Numbered from the stretch's first letter, positions 51,428 through 60,742 are shown. The stretch is DNA of 64,000 bases from JAABUE01 sp037440925 (GCA_037440925.1 JBBITF010000001.1:1-64000), one strand, 5' to 3'. Made by a program: numbers and translations. Notes: generated by a model from the sequence alone, not told the origin.

Positions 51428-53341
51428 TCAGATTGCCTGAGCGAGCGATGGGTCATTTGGGTTCGTCGAAAGAATTTTGACGCTGACCTCGCAATCGTCC
51501 AATAAAGCGCCCAGGCTTTCTACGGTAGCGCGCAGAATAGCATCTACTTCTGGTTCGGTACTGATGCGGTTGGCGACATAGGTCATGGCGCGTTCCAATT
51601 CCGCGCGTCGTTGGGTATCTTGGTAGAGTCTCGCGCTTTCCAGGGCGGCGCCGATTTGATTTGCCAGCCTGGCTACGTCGGTTATTTCGTCTTGAGTCCA
51701 GCCGGGAGACTGTGGCTCTTTGACCAATCGTGCAACCCCAATTACTCGATTGCGTACCTGAATTGGCACCGCCAGGGTCTTTTTGTCCTTGCTCAAAACA
51801 GGTTCACCCGTTTGACTGGCTTGAATGGTTTCAGGTTGACGCAAGGGGGTCTTGCTTGGCGCCACCTCCCCATGCGCGTAACCAACATATCCCATATTGG
51901 AAGTTCCTCCCAGGATTTCTTGCCACCCTTTTTCGCTTCGTTCTGCATACGCTCGTCGGACGGTTTCGAGCGCCTTTTGGGTTTGTTCCAACAAGCGGGT
52001 GTTTTGCAGGGCAATTGCCAATTGATCTGCCAACACTTGCAAAGTGGGGATATCTCCCTCTGTAAAGGCGTTTGGTTCCTCACTTTGGATATCCAACACG
52101 CCCAGCGTTTGGCCGCTCGCGATAATGGGAAGGGCCATTTCAGAGCGCGTTGTAGGCAATTCTGGATTGTCGAAATAGACTGCATCCTGCCCGACGTCCA
52201 GCGCGATTCTTGCTTGACCCGAGCCTGCTACTGTTCCGACGATGCCTACTTCACCTATTTTCAACTTATGCCCTTGCGCTAGCAAACGCGCTCCGCCGGG
52301 GCTATTGGAAGCCTGCAGAATGGCATATTCATTGGCTTCGTCTACCAGGAAAATACCCACATGGTAGTAACCGAACCGTTCGCTAATCAGGCGGGTGGTT
52401 CTGCTCAATAATTCTTGTAATTCATATTGTGCTGCAACTGCTTTGCCTACCTGGACAGCGGCCTGAATTTGTGAAACCCGCCGCTCGAGCGTTTGGGTGC
52501 GTTCTGCAACTTGTTGTTCCAGGTTCGAAATCAATCCTTTCAATTGGCCGGCCACATCGTTGAAGGTGGCGGCAAGCAGTCCCATCTCGTCTGCTGTTTT
52601 GAGTTGGATGCGGGTATCCAGGTTGCCGCTTGCCAGTTGTTGAGCGCCTTCTGTCAAGGTCTCGAGGGGGGTTGTCAAATTCCTGCCTAGCATCCATCCC
52701 ATTGTAACGATGATGGGAATGGACAACACGACAATCAAGGCGGCAGTCCTGAAGGCTTGTTGCTCTCTTTCAATGACTTTCGAGGCCGAGATGTCTATTC
52801 CTACGATGCCTTCGCGCTGCCCATTGGAGCGATAAAAGGGGGCATAGGCAGTCAGCCAGGTGCCCCATTTGTCGGTGTAAAAGTCAGGTTCTACAACCGG
52901 CTCTTGCAAAGTGGCAAAGGATTCACGCAGTAGAGGCCCAGCGTCGTCATAGACATCTCCCAGGTGAGAGATATCCTCTTCGCTTTCTTCTGCGTCCACG
53001 ATGAACAGAATATTCTCATCGGCGTCTTGCCGCATGGTGTATACAAAGCGTATGTCTGTGCCAGAATCGCGAATGCGCTGCAGCGTCCTTTTCAACCTGA
53101 GATAGGTTTCATTCCCTTCCTGGCTTGGGTCGGTGAGCAGAGCATGTTCGTCGCCATCAATCTGCAAAGCGCCAATAGCGGCAATATCTTGCAATCGTTC
53201 TCGAATGTCCTGGCGTAACTGGGCGCGCGTGTTGGCAAAATAGGCCAGCGCGGTCAGCCCAACAAAAAAGATGGAAAGGAAAGAAAAGGCAAACGTGACC
53301 TTGATGCGTAAACTGATATAAGGGCGTTGGCGCTGCTCCAT
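51428..53341 (-). CDS. Membrane sensor: outer domain, HAMP, GAF, no kinase
   Basis: 637 residues. TM1 (VTFAFSFLSIFFVGLTALAYF) and TM2 (TAALIVVLSIPIIVTMGWML) flank an outer domain of about 160 residues with RFVYTMRQDADENILFIVDA and GIVGIDISASKV, resembling a Cache-type module. HAMP (PLETLTEGAQQLASGNL), coiled coil, GAF (FGYYHVGIFLVDEA, LGVLDIQSEEPNAF), a C-terminal GAF half (AVPIQVRNRVIGVARL) and an N-terminal GAF half follow. No catalytic output. Confidence 0.87.
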   Translation of the reverse strand: MEQRQRPYISLRIKVTFAFSFLSIFFVGLTALAYFANTRAQLRQDIRERLQDIAAIGALQIDGDEHALLTDPSQEGNETYLRLKRTLQRIRDSGTDIRFVYTMRQDADENILFIVDAEESEEDISHLGDVYDDAGPLLRESFATLQEPVVEPDFYTDKWGTWLTAYAPFYRSNGQREGIVGIDISASKVIEREQQAFRTAALIVVLSIPIIVTMGWMLGRNLTTPLETLTEGAQQLASGNLDTRIQLKTADEMGLLAATFNDVAGQLKGLISNLEQQVAERTQTLERRVSQIQAAVQVGKAVAAQYELQELLSRTTRLISERFGYYHVGIFLVDEANEYAILQASNSPGGARLLAQGHKLKIGEVGIVGTVAGSGQARIALDVGQDAVYFDNPELPTTRSEMALPIIASGQTLGVLDIQSEEPNAFTEGDIPTLQVLADQLAIALQNTRLLEQTQKALETVRRAYAERSEKGWQEILGGTSNMGYVGYAHGEVAPSKTPLRQPETIQASQTGEPVLSKDKKTLAVPIQVRNRVIGVARLVKEPQSPGWTQDEITDVARLANQIGAALESARLYQDTQRRAELERAMTYVANRISTEPEVDAILRATVESLGALLDDCEVSVKILSTNPNDPSLAQAI

Positions 53342-53345
53342 TGAC

Positions 53346-55013
53346 TTACCCTCCTCCGAGGATAGGCTCGTTTTCCAGCGAATCGTCCTGGCCTGCTTGT
53401 AATTGCACTTCGGCTTCTTGCAGATCGAAGGCGCGTTGCAATTCGCGCGCCGATGTGCGTAACACCGTTTCTAAATCCAACGTTTCCCTGATTTGGTTGC
53501 TGATGCTGGCTACCACTTGTTCGCGCCAAGCGCTTTCGCGTGTCTTTTGAATGAGACGTGCGTTATCGAGCGCCAGGGCAGCCTGTACAGCAATTTCATT
53601 GGCTAGTTGACGTTCGTTGTTGCTCCAAGGGGGTTGATTGGGTTTTCGCTGCAAGGTGATTTTGCCTATGTTTGTTCCCCGAAACACAATGGGAACAACC
53701 AAGGTATGGCCTGCCTGGTCGGGAGAGACCCCTTGTTGTAACAGGGGCCGAATGCCCGTTGGCGAGTACTGATAAGCAGGCGTTTTGCGCTTGCTTTGTT
53801 CTTGCCAACTCAATTGTGCGCTTTCTCTGGAGATGCTTTCCAATTCACGGATGAGAGCCTGGCTTTCGGTGATCAGACGCACATTTTCGATTGCAACTGC
53901 GATTTGATCTGCCAGGGTTTGGAGGATATCCAAGTCGCTTTGGTGGAAGGCTTGTGGTTCTGTAGATTGTATGTCCAGTACGCCGATCAACTGGTTTCGC
54001 GCTATCAGGGGGATGGCAATCTCGGAGCGAGTTTCGGGGAGGTCTGGGTTGTCGAAATAAACGGTATCCGCTCCAACGTCCAGGGCGATGCGCGGTCTTT
54101 TTTCGGCGGCAACGAAGCCCACGATACCCTCAGCGCCAACTCGTAGGCGATGTCCACGCTCCAACATTCGTTTTCCTCCCTCGGAAGAGGCGGCTTGTAG
54201 GACAGCGTAATCCCCATTTTGTGTCGTCAAGAAAATGCCGGTATGATAATATCCAAACTCTTTGGAAATCAATTGCACCACATTCGGAAGCAAGATATCC
54301 AGGTTTTTGATTTCGGCCGCTTGCTGCGCAATGTAGGCGGCGGCGTTGAGTTGATCGGCTTTTTTTTCCAACTCTTCGGTTCGCTCAGCCACCCGCTGTT
54401 CCAATGTGGTGCGTTCTTGAGCAAGGCTGTTGATGGCCTGCTCCAGGTTTTGGCTCGATTCTATGAAGCCCTTTCGTAGTTGGCGTATACCAGCCACTAC
54501 GATTACAGAAACGAGCAATTGCGTCGCAATGCCGCTGATCCAATCTGCCAGGTCGCCCGGATTGCTATTCAGGTCCATAATGTGGTAATGTCCGCCCAGG
54601 ATGGCAATGGCACCAGTGGCGAGTGTGGCAATGCTGATGAGCAAAGAGAGTATCCCCGCTCTGGGCGAGAGGAGCAAGGTAGCGGCGGCAACAAACGTGA
54701 GTAAATAAATGTCTGCGTTGCTGTGGATGCCGTTTTCCAGCATCCCGCTGATGCCAATTGCCAGGATCAGGAACAGAAATACACTGGCGCGCACGGGGTA
54801 AGGAAATGGGAGGAAGATGGAGGCCAGCAAAATAACGTAACTTACAATATAGAGGAGAATCAATGTCTGATTGGGTGTGCTGAACAAAGCAGGAATGAGC
54901 GCAATCAGGCCAAAGATGGCAGCGCCAATCAGGAGAGGGCGCAAAAAACGCTCTCTCCATTCTTCTGGGGAATAAGGGGCTGCCGACAGGGTTTCAGCGG
55001 GTTTTTCGTTCAT
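53346..55013 (-). CDS. Membrane sensor: multi-helix membrane domain, GAF, no kinase
   Basis: 555 residues. The N-terminal 190 residues contain five or six hydrophobic helices with short loops (for example LLIGAAIFGLIALIPALF, LLYIVSYVILLASIFLPF), a membrane-embedded sensor like MASE-type domains. A coiled coil replaces HAMP. GAF (FGYYHTGIFLTTQN, IGVLDIQSTEPQAF), a C-terminal GAF half (VVPIVFRGTNIGKITL) and an N-terminal GAF half follow. No catalytic output. Only 4 bases to the next sensor gene. Confidence 0.85.
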   Translation of the reverse strand: MNEKPAETLSAAPYSPEEWRERFLRPLLIGAAIFGLIALIPALFSTPNQTLILLYIVSYVILLASIFLPFPYPVRASVFLFLILAIGISGMLENGIHSNADIYLLTFVAAATLLLSPRAGILSLLISIATLATGAIAILGGHYHIMDLNSNPGDLADWISGIATQLLVSVIVVAGIRQLRKGFIESSQNLEQAINSLAQERTTLEQRVAERTEELEKKADQLNAAAYIAQQAAEIKNLDILLPNVVQLISKEFGYYHTGIFLTTQNGDYAVLQAASSEGGKRMLERGHRLRVGAEGIVGFVAAEKRPRIALDVGADTVYFDNPDLPETRSEIAIPLIARNQLIGVLDIQSTEPQAFHQSDLDILQTLADQIAVAIENVRLITESQALIRELESISRESAQLSWQEQSKRKTPAYQYSPTGIRPLLQQGVSPDQAGHTLVVPIVFRGTNIGKITLQRKPNQPPWSNNERQLANEIAVQAALALDNARLIQKTRESAWREQVVASISNQIRETLDLETVLRTSARELQRAFDLQEAEVQLQAGQDDSLENEPILGGG

Positions 55014-55028
55014 TGTGCTTAACGCTTT

Positions 55029-56960
55029 TCATTCTATCTCGGATAGTTCAATCGTGGCCTCGGCTGCATCCAGGGCGGTACCCAGTTCGCGGATGGTGGT
55101 TTGCAAAATACCTTCTATGGTGGAGGAAGCCCATATTTTTCCGCTGATATCGGTAATGGTTTTCTCTCGATTGGCAAGATTTTGGGTTTCCTCAAGCAGG
55201 CGCGCATTTTCGAGCGCCAGGGCAGCCTGCGTGGCAATGGCTTGCATCCAAGTTTGTTCTTCAGGGGTAGGGCTTTCTTCCATTTCGAGGTTAATTTTTC
55301 CAATGGGTTGATCGCGCAAAACAAGGGGAATCTCGATTATGTGTTCTTTGTTCAACTCTGTATCTTCGCCGATAGTGACAGTTGTCTCTTTTTGAGGCAG
55401 GTTTGTTTCTTGCCAGGCCTGTTGGAGGTATTGCCGCTGGAGGGTGCGTAACTCTTGCAGGTTTTGTTGGGTTTCTTGAAACAGGCGTGCATTTTCGAGA
55501 GCAATGGCAATCTGGTTGGCCATGCTTTGCAGGGTGTCAATTTCTTGCTGTCCGAAGGCGGCTTCTTTCGTGGAGTGTATATCCAATGCGCCAAGCGCCT
55601 TGTCTCCGATGAGCAGCGGCAAGATAATCTCAGAGCGCGTGAAAGGCAGGAGGGGATTTTGAAGAGTGTGGCTCTCTTTGCTGGCAATCAACGCTACTTG
55701 CGTTTCTCTACGTTTGATAGCGCGGCCAAGCATGGTCAAGTTGTTCACCTCCACGCGATATTGGCTGTTTTTCAGAGCGCGGCCCGCCTCACCGGTGGCT
55801 TCCTTAACTTCAGCCCAACGGTTGCTGGCATCCAATAAATAGATGGCTGTATGGTAATGTCCTAGTTGTTCTTCGACCAACTGGACAATTTTCTCCATTA
55901 ATTTTTGTGGATCGAGCGTGGAAGTGGTAACCTGTCCCGTTTTATTTAGGACTTCCAATTGCGCCGTTCTTTCTTGCACTTGTTTTTCAAGGGTGGTCTG
56001 TAATTCATCCAGACGGGAAATCATGTGGTTGAAATAGATGGCAACCTGTCCAATTTCGTCAGATGCTAAAACCCGTGCGCGTTGTTTCAAGTCTCCTTGT
56101 TCTATTTTTTTGAATACCTCAAGCATTTCATTCAAGGGATGGCTGAGAGAAATCGAAAAAAGGAATACCAAAGCCAGCCCAAGGAAGGTTGCTAAGATGC
56201 TGACCAGGATAGACTGCCTTTGCATATCTGTTAATACTTGTGCAGAACCAATTTCCTCATACAGAGCCGTGAAAGTCTGGTGATAGCCAATAGGAGCAAC
56301 CAGCAAGATGCTCAAGAGCACCATCGCCGGTACAACGAGATACATTCTTCTCGACAAAGTAAGCCCGCTTGCGCCGGCCAATTGAGCGTAGAAATCTGCG
56401 GGCAGCAGGGCAGACCTGGCAGGGATGAGAAGACGGTCAAGAATGCTGGTGCCGAGGGTGATAACGGTTAAAGCGCTAATTGTCACGCTAATAAGAATAT
56501 AAATAAGCTGATCATAGGAGGCGTGAATTTGAAAGTACAGGTAAGATAAAAGCGGTATGCCGATTATTGAGATATTGAGAAGAGAAGCAGCAATCGCATA
56601 CTTCCATACCCAGGCGCTGATTTGTTGCCAGGCTGCCAGTTGGCTGGCCGTTTTGTCTGGCAACGGTTTTCCTTTTTTGTGCAATTGCAACCCATGAAAT
56701 GCGTCTTTATTGAGGAGGTACGAGAGCAACACAAGCAAGATACTACTCAACAAAGAGAGAAACCATGCTAATAGAATGAGGCGATTGAAATCTGCAATCG
56801 AAAACTCGGCGTTGATTTGGGCCAGATATATGGTGGGGAAAAAGACGATGAACGAGCCTGCTTGCGCCGTCAAAGTGGCAAGCAGCAAGTAGTATCCGCC
56901 TGACCATTTCAAGACCTGCTTTATAAAACGCTGGAAAAAGTCATCATAAGGCCATTTCAT
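55029..56960 (-). CDS. Membrane sensor: six-helix membrane domain, HAMP, GAF, no kinase
   Basis: 643 residues. Six predicted membrane helices up to about residue 290, the last (LVSILATFLGLALVFLFSISL) leading into HAMP (PLNEMLEVFKKIEQGDLKQRA). The GAF domain is a divergent relative (LGHYHTAIYLLDAS, GALDIHSTKEAAF) with the ATGEAG variant of the core loop. A C-terminal GAF half (EIPLVLRDQPIGKINLEM) and an N-terminal GAF half end the protein. No catalytic output. Confidence 0.85.
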   Translation of the reverse strand: MKWPYDDFFQRFIKQVLKWSGGYYLLLATLTAQAGSFIVFFPTIYLAQINAEFSIADFNRLILLAWFLSLLSSILLVLLSYLLNKDAFHGLQLHKKGKPLPDKTASQLAAWQQISAWVWKYAIAASLLNISIIGIPLLSYLYFQIHASYDQLIYILISVTISALTVITLGTSILDRLLIPARSALLPADFYAQLAGASGLTLSRRMYLVVPAMVLLSILLVAPIGYHQTFTALYEEIGSAQVLTDMQRQSILVSILATFLGLALVFLFSISLSHPLNEMLEVFKKIEQGDLKQRARVLASDEIGQVAIYFNHMISRLDELQTTLEKQVQERTAQLEVLNKTGQVTTSTLDPQKLMEKIVQLVEEQLGHYHTAIYLLDASNRWAEVKEATGEAGRALKNSQYRVEVNNLTMLGRAIKRRETQVALIASKESHTLQNPLLPFTRSEIILPLLIGDKALGALDIHSTKEAAFGQQEIDTLQSMANQIAIALENARLFQETQQNLQELRTLQRQYLQQAWQETNLPQKETTVTIGEDTELNKEHIIEIPLVLRDQPIGKINLEMEESPTPEEQTWMQAIATQAALALENARLLEETQNLANREKTITDISGKIWASSTIEGILQTTIRELGTALDAAEATIELSEIE

Positions 56961-56981
56961 AATTATTTATCCTTGCTATGT

Positions 56982-59114
56982 TCAAGATGCAGCCTTGTTT
57001 TCAGCCTCGATTCCAACTTTGATTTGCACTTTGCGCGCATTGGCGGCGCGACTCAACTCGCCAGCAGCGGTCATCAAGATGGTATGAATATCCGTTGATT
57101 GACGGATTTTGCTGGTGATTTCATGCAGAAGCCGCTCACGCTCTGCTTGTTTGCGGATTTGTTCCAGGAGGCGCGCATTTGCAATGATGGCTGCCAGGCT
57201 GCCGGCCAGCGTCCCAAGCATTTCCTCATCGTTATCTGTATAGGCCGCCAACTGTTCACTCTCAACGTTCAAAACGCCCAGGAGTTCATTGCGAAAGAGG
57301 AGGGGGATGGCCATCTCGGAGCGCGTATTGGGGCTTAACTGAATGTAGCGTGCATCTCGGCTAACGTCGTCCAGACGAAGAGTTTGGCGGTGAGCGGCTA
57401 CCCAGCCCGTAATGCCCGAACCAAAGGGAATCACTCGATTGGCTACTTCGTCGGAATAACCAACCCAGGCTTTCATGATGAGGTTTTTGCGTTCGGCATC
57501 GGTGATCAGAATCGAGACGCGGTCACCTCCCAGGCTGACCTGTAAACCATTGACGGCGCTCTTCAGGGCTTCATCCAGCGTGGTGCCTGAGGCCGCAGAA
57601 GCGGTGATGTGATGCAGTAAGCGGTGCTGGGAAAGGTGTTCTTGTGTTTCAGCAAACAATTCCGAGTTGTTGACTGCAATTGCCAATTGGTCGGCTAGAA
57701 CCTGGAGCGTTTCGATATCGGATGTGCCAAAGGAGAAGGGGATGGCGCTTTGAACATCTAGCACGCCTAGCGTATGGTCGCCAATTTTCAGGGGGATGGC
57801 GGCCTCAGCGCGCGTATTCGGTAATAAAGGATTGGGAAGGTGGGTCACGTCTTTCGTAGTATCGTTGACGACTAGAGAAGCGCCCTCTCCAGCCACATAG
57901 CCGACGATGGATTTTGATCCAACAGCAAGTTTGTGTCCCATACGCTTCATCTGGGCGCCGGCCTCGCCGGTCGCTTCTCGTATCACGGCGTTTTTCCCTG
58001 CGCTGTCTACCAGAAAGACGGCCGCATGGTAATAATCGAAACGTTCTCGAATAAGATTGACTGCTTTCAAAAGTAGTTCATCCAGGTTCAAGGCGCTGCT
58101 GATATCGCGGGCAATCTGCGCAGCGGTTTGGATTTGGGAAATTTGACGGCGGCTGCGTTCCAGGCGCATACGGTTGTATAGGATTCCTGCCACTTGTTGC
58201 GCAAGCGCGGTCAAAGCGCTCAAATCTTCTGGGCGAAAGGCGCCCTCTTTTTCCAGGTCTTGTACGATGAATGCTCCGATGACCTGATCGTTCACGAGCA
58301 AAGGCATCCCCATCCACGATTTAGCCTCCTTTCCCACCTTTTTGGCGCCAAGCATGTCTGCTTGTTTTTCAACTTCGTTGAGCAAGAGAGGCCGTTTTGA
58401 ATGAATGATGGTCGTCGTTAGGCCTTCGCCAAGCGGGAAAGTTTCGATAGCGCTGAGTTTTCCCTCTTCGTAGTGATAGGGAATTTGAATCGAGGCAGTT
58501 GTCTCATCGTAAAGGGCAATTGTGAAGGTGTAGTCTCCTATCAAGCGGATGACTTGGGTATGGATTTCGCGGAACAAGTCGGTTGGGTCGTTGGAGGCGC
58601 TTGCTTGACCAATCTTTGTTAGAGCTTCTCCTTGGAGAACCGACACGTCTGCGCGCTGGTTCCCCATTTCCTGCTCCAGGGCCATAGAGGTCAGATGGAT
58701 GGCGCTCAGGCAGGGTTGAATGTTTTCTCTTGTAAACGGTTGTTCATCTCGGCTGCCCAATAGAACGATGCCGTACAGTTTGTCATTGGCTGGTATAGCC
58801 AGCAGGGCAATTTCTTGCAGATGGAAAAATTCAGCAAATTGTGAGATTCCCCCCAGAGTGGTTGTATGGTCAGGGATTCGATGAAATTTGACCTCGCCGT
58901 CGAGATGATTTTGCAGGAAAGCAAGATCGGCTTCAAGGGACTTCGGAATTTCGTTTGCGGCTTTGTTTTCAGTATCTGAACATGCAATCAATTCAAGGGA
59001 TTGGTTACCAACCCTGAATATTGCTGAGAAAGGACACAAGCCGTTCAGCGTTTTCGAAAGTTCAAGCAGCGCACGGGGCAACAGCGGTGTGGTCACAACT
59101 AACTCAACTCCCAT
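56982..59114 (-). CDS. Soluble tandem-GAF protein, no kinase
   Basis: 710 residues, no membrane helices. Four GAF domains in a row: about 1-160 (divergent), 170-330 (TFTIALYDETTAS, IGAFIVQDLEKEGAF), 340-500 (FDYYHAAVFLVDSAGKNAV, LGVLDVQSAIPFSF) and 505-655 (VSILITDAERKNLIM, LGVLNVESEQLAAY). It ends with the same half-GAF tail as the membrane sensors. It looks like the cytoplasmic member of the sensor set. Its 5' end overlaps the stop of the receiver gene by 16 bases. Confidence 0.87.
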   Translation of the reverse strand: MGVELVVTTPLLPRALLELSKTLNGLCPFSAIFRVGNQSLELIACSDTENKAANEIPKSLEADLAFLQNHLDGEVKFHRIPDHTTTLGGISQFAEFFHLQEIALLAIPANDKLYGIVLLGSRDEQPFTRENIQPCLSAIHLTSMALEQEMGNQRADVSVLQGEALTKIGQASASNDPTDLFREIHTQVIRLIGDYTFTIALYDETTASIQIPYHYEEGKLSAIETFPLGEGLTTTIIHSKRPLLLNEVEKQADMLGAKKVGKEAKSWMGMPLLVNDQVIGAFIVQDLEKEGAFRPEDLSALTALAQQVAGILYNRMRLERSRRQISQIQTAAQIARDISSALNLDELLLKAVNLIRERFDYYHAAVFLVDSAGKNAVIREATGEAGAQMKRMGHKLAVGSKSIVGYVAGEGASLVVNDTTKDVTHLPNPLLPNTRAEAAIPLKIGDHTLGVLDVQSAIPFSFGTSDIETLQVLADQLAIAVNNSELFAETQEHLSQHRLLHHITASAASGTTLDEALKSAVNGLQVSLGGDRVSILITDAERKNLIMKAWVGYSDEVANRVIPFGSGITGWVAAHRQTLRLDDVSRDARYIQLSPNTRSEMAIPLLFRNELLGVLNVESEQLAAYTDNDEEMLGTLAGSLAAIIANARLLEQIRKQAERERLLHEITSKIRQSTDIHTILMTAAGELSRAANARKVQIKVGIEAENKAAS

Positions 59115-59548
59115 ACTGATTCGCCGTTCAGAATCCGCCGAATTTGATCGGGGAAACGATCTGGGTCAAGCGGCTTGCCTAGAAAACCGTCGAAACCGGC
59201 CGCGCGGGCTTTGTTGAGCTGTTCTTCGCTTGCTTCTGCCGTAACTGCTACAATGGGTATGGCTTTCAAATGTTCAGAAGTGCGGATTTTTTTCAATGCG
59301 CCATAGCCGTCTTCGTAAGGCAAGCGAATATCCATCAGGATGAGGTCGAGACGGGGGAGCGTGTCGGCGTATTCAACCACTTCATAACCTGACGTTTTCC
59401 ATTCACAGTGTATGCCCATATAGCCGAGTATTCGGGCAATGAGGACGAAGTTGGACACATTGTCCTCCACCACCAGAACAGTCACGTCCTTCGGAATAGC
59501 AGCCCTCTTGGACAGGGTATCAGAAGTCTTTGATTCTGGCTCTGCCAT
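59099..59548 (-). CDS. Single-domain response regulator (CheY-like)
   Basis: 149 residues. An N-terminal extension of about 25 residues, then a receiver with VVEDNVSNF, phosphoacceptor Asp in LILMDIRLPYEDGY, VTAEAS and the conserved Lys in GFLGKPLDPD. No output domain, so it likely acts by phosphotransfer or protein contact. Second gene of the 20-kb convoy, one base after the first receiver gene. Confidence 0.9.
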   Translation of the reverse strand: MAEPESKTSDTLSKRAAIPKDVTVLVVEDNVSNFVLIARILGYMGIHCEWKTSGYEVVEYADTLPRLDLILMDIRLPYEDGYGALKKIRTSEHLKAIPIVAVTAEASEEQLNKARAAGFDGFLGKPLDPDRFPDQIRRILNGESVWELS

Positions 59549-59549
59549 T

Positions 59550-59924
59550 TTATCTCCTCAAAAAGGCTTCGATTTGCTCGGTGAGCAAATCAATGTCTAT
59601 AGGCTTTTGGATATACCCGTCGCATCCGGCTTCGAAGGATTTTTCGCGGTCGCCTCGCATGACATTTGCAGTAATGGCAATGATAGGGATGTCGCTCAGC
59701 CCGGGAATTTTCCTGATCTCGGTAGTCAACGTATAGCCATCTTTATCTGGCATGTTGATATCCATAAGAATCAAGTCTGGTTTGGAGGTTTCCAAGATTT
59801 TTAGCGCTTCTACGGCGTTGGCTGCCTCTATCATGTTGTATCCTGCGGCTGCCAGCACGCGCCTCACTAGCGTACGATTGTCGCGGTTGTCTTCGACACA
59901 AAGTATAGTGGTGTTGTTCGTCAT
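59550..59924 (-). CDS. Single-domain response regulator (CheY-like), first gene of the convoy
   Basis: 124 residues, a bare receiver: VEDNRDNRTLV, phosphoacceptor Asp in LILMDINMPDKDGY, ITANVM and Lys in GYIQKPID. It is close to the second receiver but not identical. It opens the thirteen-gene minus-strand run to 39823. The promoter was not clearly identified; the tRNA-Gly terminator lies 64 bases upstream, so the operon must have its own promoter in that short gap or read through from the tRNA. Confidence 0.9.
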   Translation of the reverse strand: MTNNTTILCVEDNRDNRTLVRRVLAAAGYNMIEAANAVEALKILETSKPDLILMDINMPDKDGYTLTTEIRKIPGLSDIPIIAITANVMRGDREKSFEAGCDGYIQKPIDIDLLTEQIEAFLRR

Positions 59925-59988
59925 TTGCTAAGCCTCCGCTTTGAATTTTACTTGTAGGTCGCTTTTGTTTTCATAACAGCAACCTTGC

Positions 59989-60026
59989 AAAACAAAGACA
60001 CGGCTTCTCTGCAATCTGAAACCGTG
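59989..60026 (-). terminator. Terminator after tRNA-Gly
   Basis: On the minus strand CACGGTTTC pairs with GAAGCCGTG around a 10-base loop and is followed by TCTTTGTTTTG. It separates the tRNA from the receiver-sensor convoy. Confidence 0.7.
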
Positions 60027-60033
60027 CCTGTAA

Positions 60034-60105
60034 GCGGGTGATGGGATTCGAACCCACGAAATGGTAGCTTGGGAAGCTACTGCCTTACCACTTGGCGACA
60101 CCCGC
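60034..60105 (-). tRNA. tRNA-Gly (anticodon CCC)
   Basis: 72 nt cloverleaf on the minus strand. Acceptor GCGGGTG/CACCCGC, D-arm GCC AAGTGGTA GGC, anticodon stem GTAGC/GCTAC with loop TTCCCAA giving CCC, T-arm GTGGG TTCGAAT CCCAT. The terminal CCA is not encoded. The rest of the 425-bp gap 59925-60350 holds only the tRNA terminator and the hesB promoter. Confidence 0.96.
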
Positions 60106-60288
60106 GCGACCATCGTCTTCGATGTGTTGTTTGTTTCAAGATAGCCTTTTTGTATTGAAAGCACACAACATCGTTCATTGATGCGCTAAGTATGCCTGTA
60201 AATTTTGTTCTCGTCAAGGCTGATTTTGTTTTTGTTAGGGAATTGTATACCTGCCTCCCTTGTGGGCAATCACCAGTAAAAATCACGG

Positions 60289-60317
60289 TTGACAATCATC
60301 TTTTATTTTGATAATAT
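60289..60317 (+). promoter_or_regulatory. Sigma70-type promoter of the HesB-family gene
   Basis: TTGACA (60289-60294), 17 bp, TAATAT (60312-60317); GATAAT at 60310 is an alternative -10 register. The leader is about 25 bases and has GGAGG before the ATG at 60351, so this gene uses ordinary initiation. Confidence 0.6.
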
Positions 60318-60350
60318 GTCTCCAAATTTATAGATGCACGGAGGTTTTCT

Positions 60351-60716
60351 ATGTCGCAGCAAATCGAAAACGGTCTTATCACCATCAGCCCTCAGGCTGT
60401 AAGAGCGGTGAGCGATATTCTGGCAGAGAAGAAATTAGACGGTTATGCTTTGCGTATCTATGCTTCCGCGGGAGGTTGCTGTGGTATGAAATTGGGTATG
60501 GCGTTGGATAACCAAATTGCCGAAGAGGATATGACCATTGCAGCAGATGGCATTCATTTGGTGGTTGATCGCGTTTCGCTGGAGTATTTACAGGGAGCCG
60601 TAATTGATTTCATTGACGACCCGCAGCGCGGGACTGGCTTTACCATTGATGCTCCTCGTGCAAAGGCACAGGGCGGAGACTGCTCTTGTGGGAGTTCTTG
60701 CGATTGCAGCAATTGA
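60351..60716 (+). CDS. HesB/IscA-family iron-sulfur carrier protein
   Basis: 121 residues. The A-type carrier fold is recognisable (ISPQAVRAVSDILAEKKL, LRIYASAGGCCGMKLGMAL, VVDRVSLEYLQGAVIDF). Canonical IscA has three cysteines, one near residue 35 and a CGC near the end. Here C43 and C44 are adjacent in the first site, and the tail is C111-S-C113-GSS-C117-D-C119, more Cys-rich than usual. A role in cluster assembly or transfer is likely. It is a single gene, unlinked to a suf or isc operon in the window. Confidence 0.88.
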   Translation: MSQQIENGLITISPQAVRAVSDILAEKKLDGYALRIYASAGGCCGMKLGMALDNQIAEEDMTIAADGIHLVVDRVSLEYLQGAVIDFIDDPQRGTGFTIDAPRAKAQGGDCSCGSSCDCSN

Positions 60717-60742
60717 GCTTTAGGCAGTAAAGAGAGAGAAAT

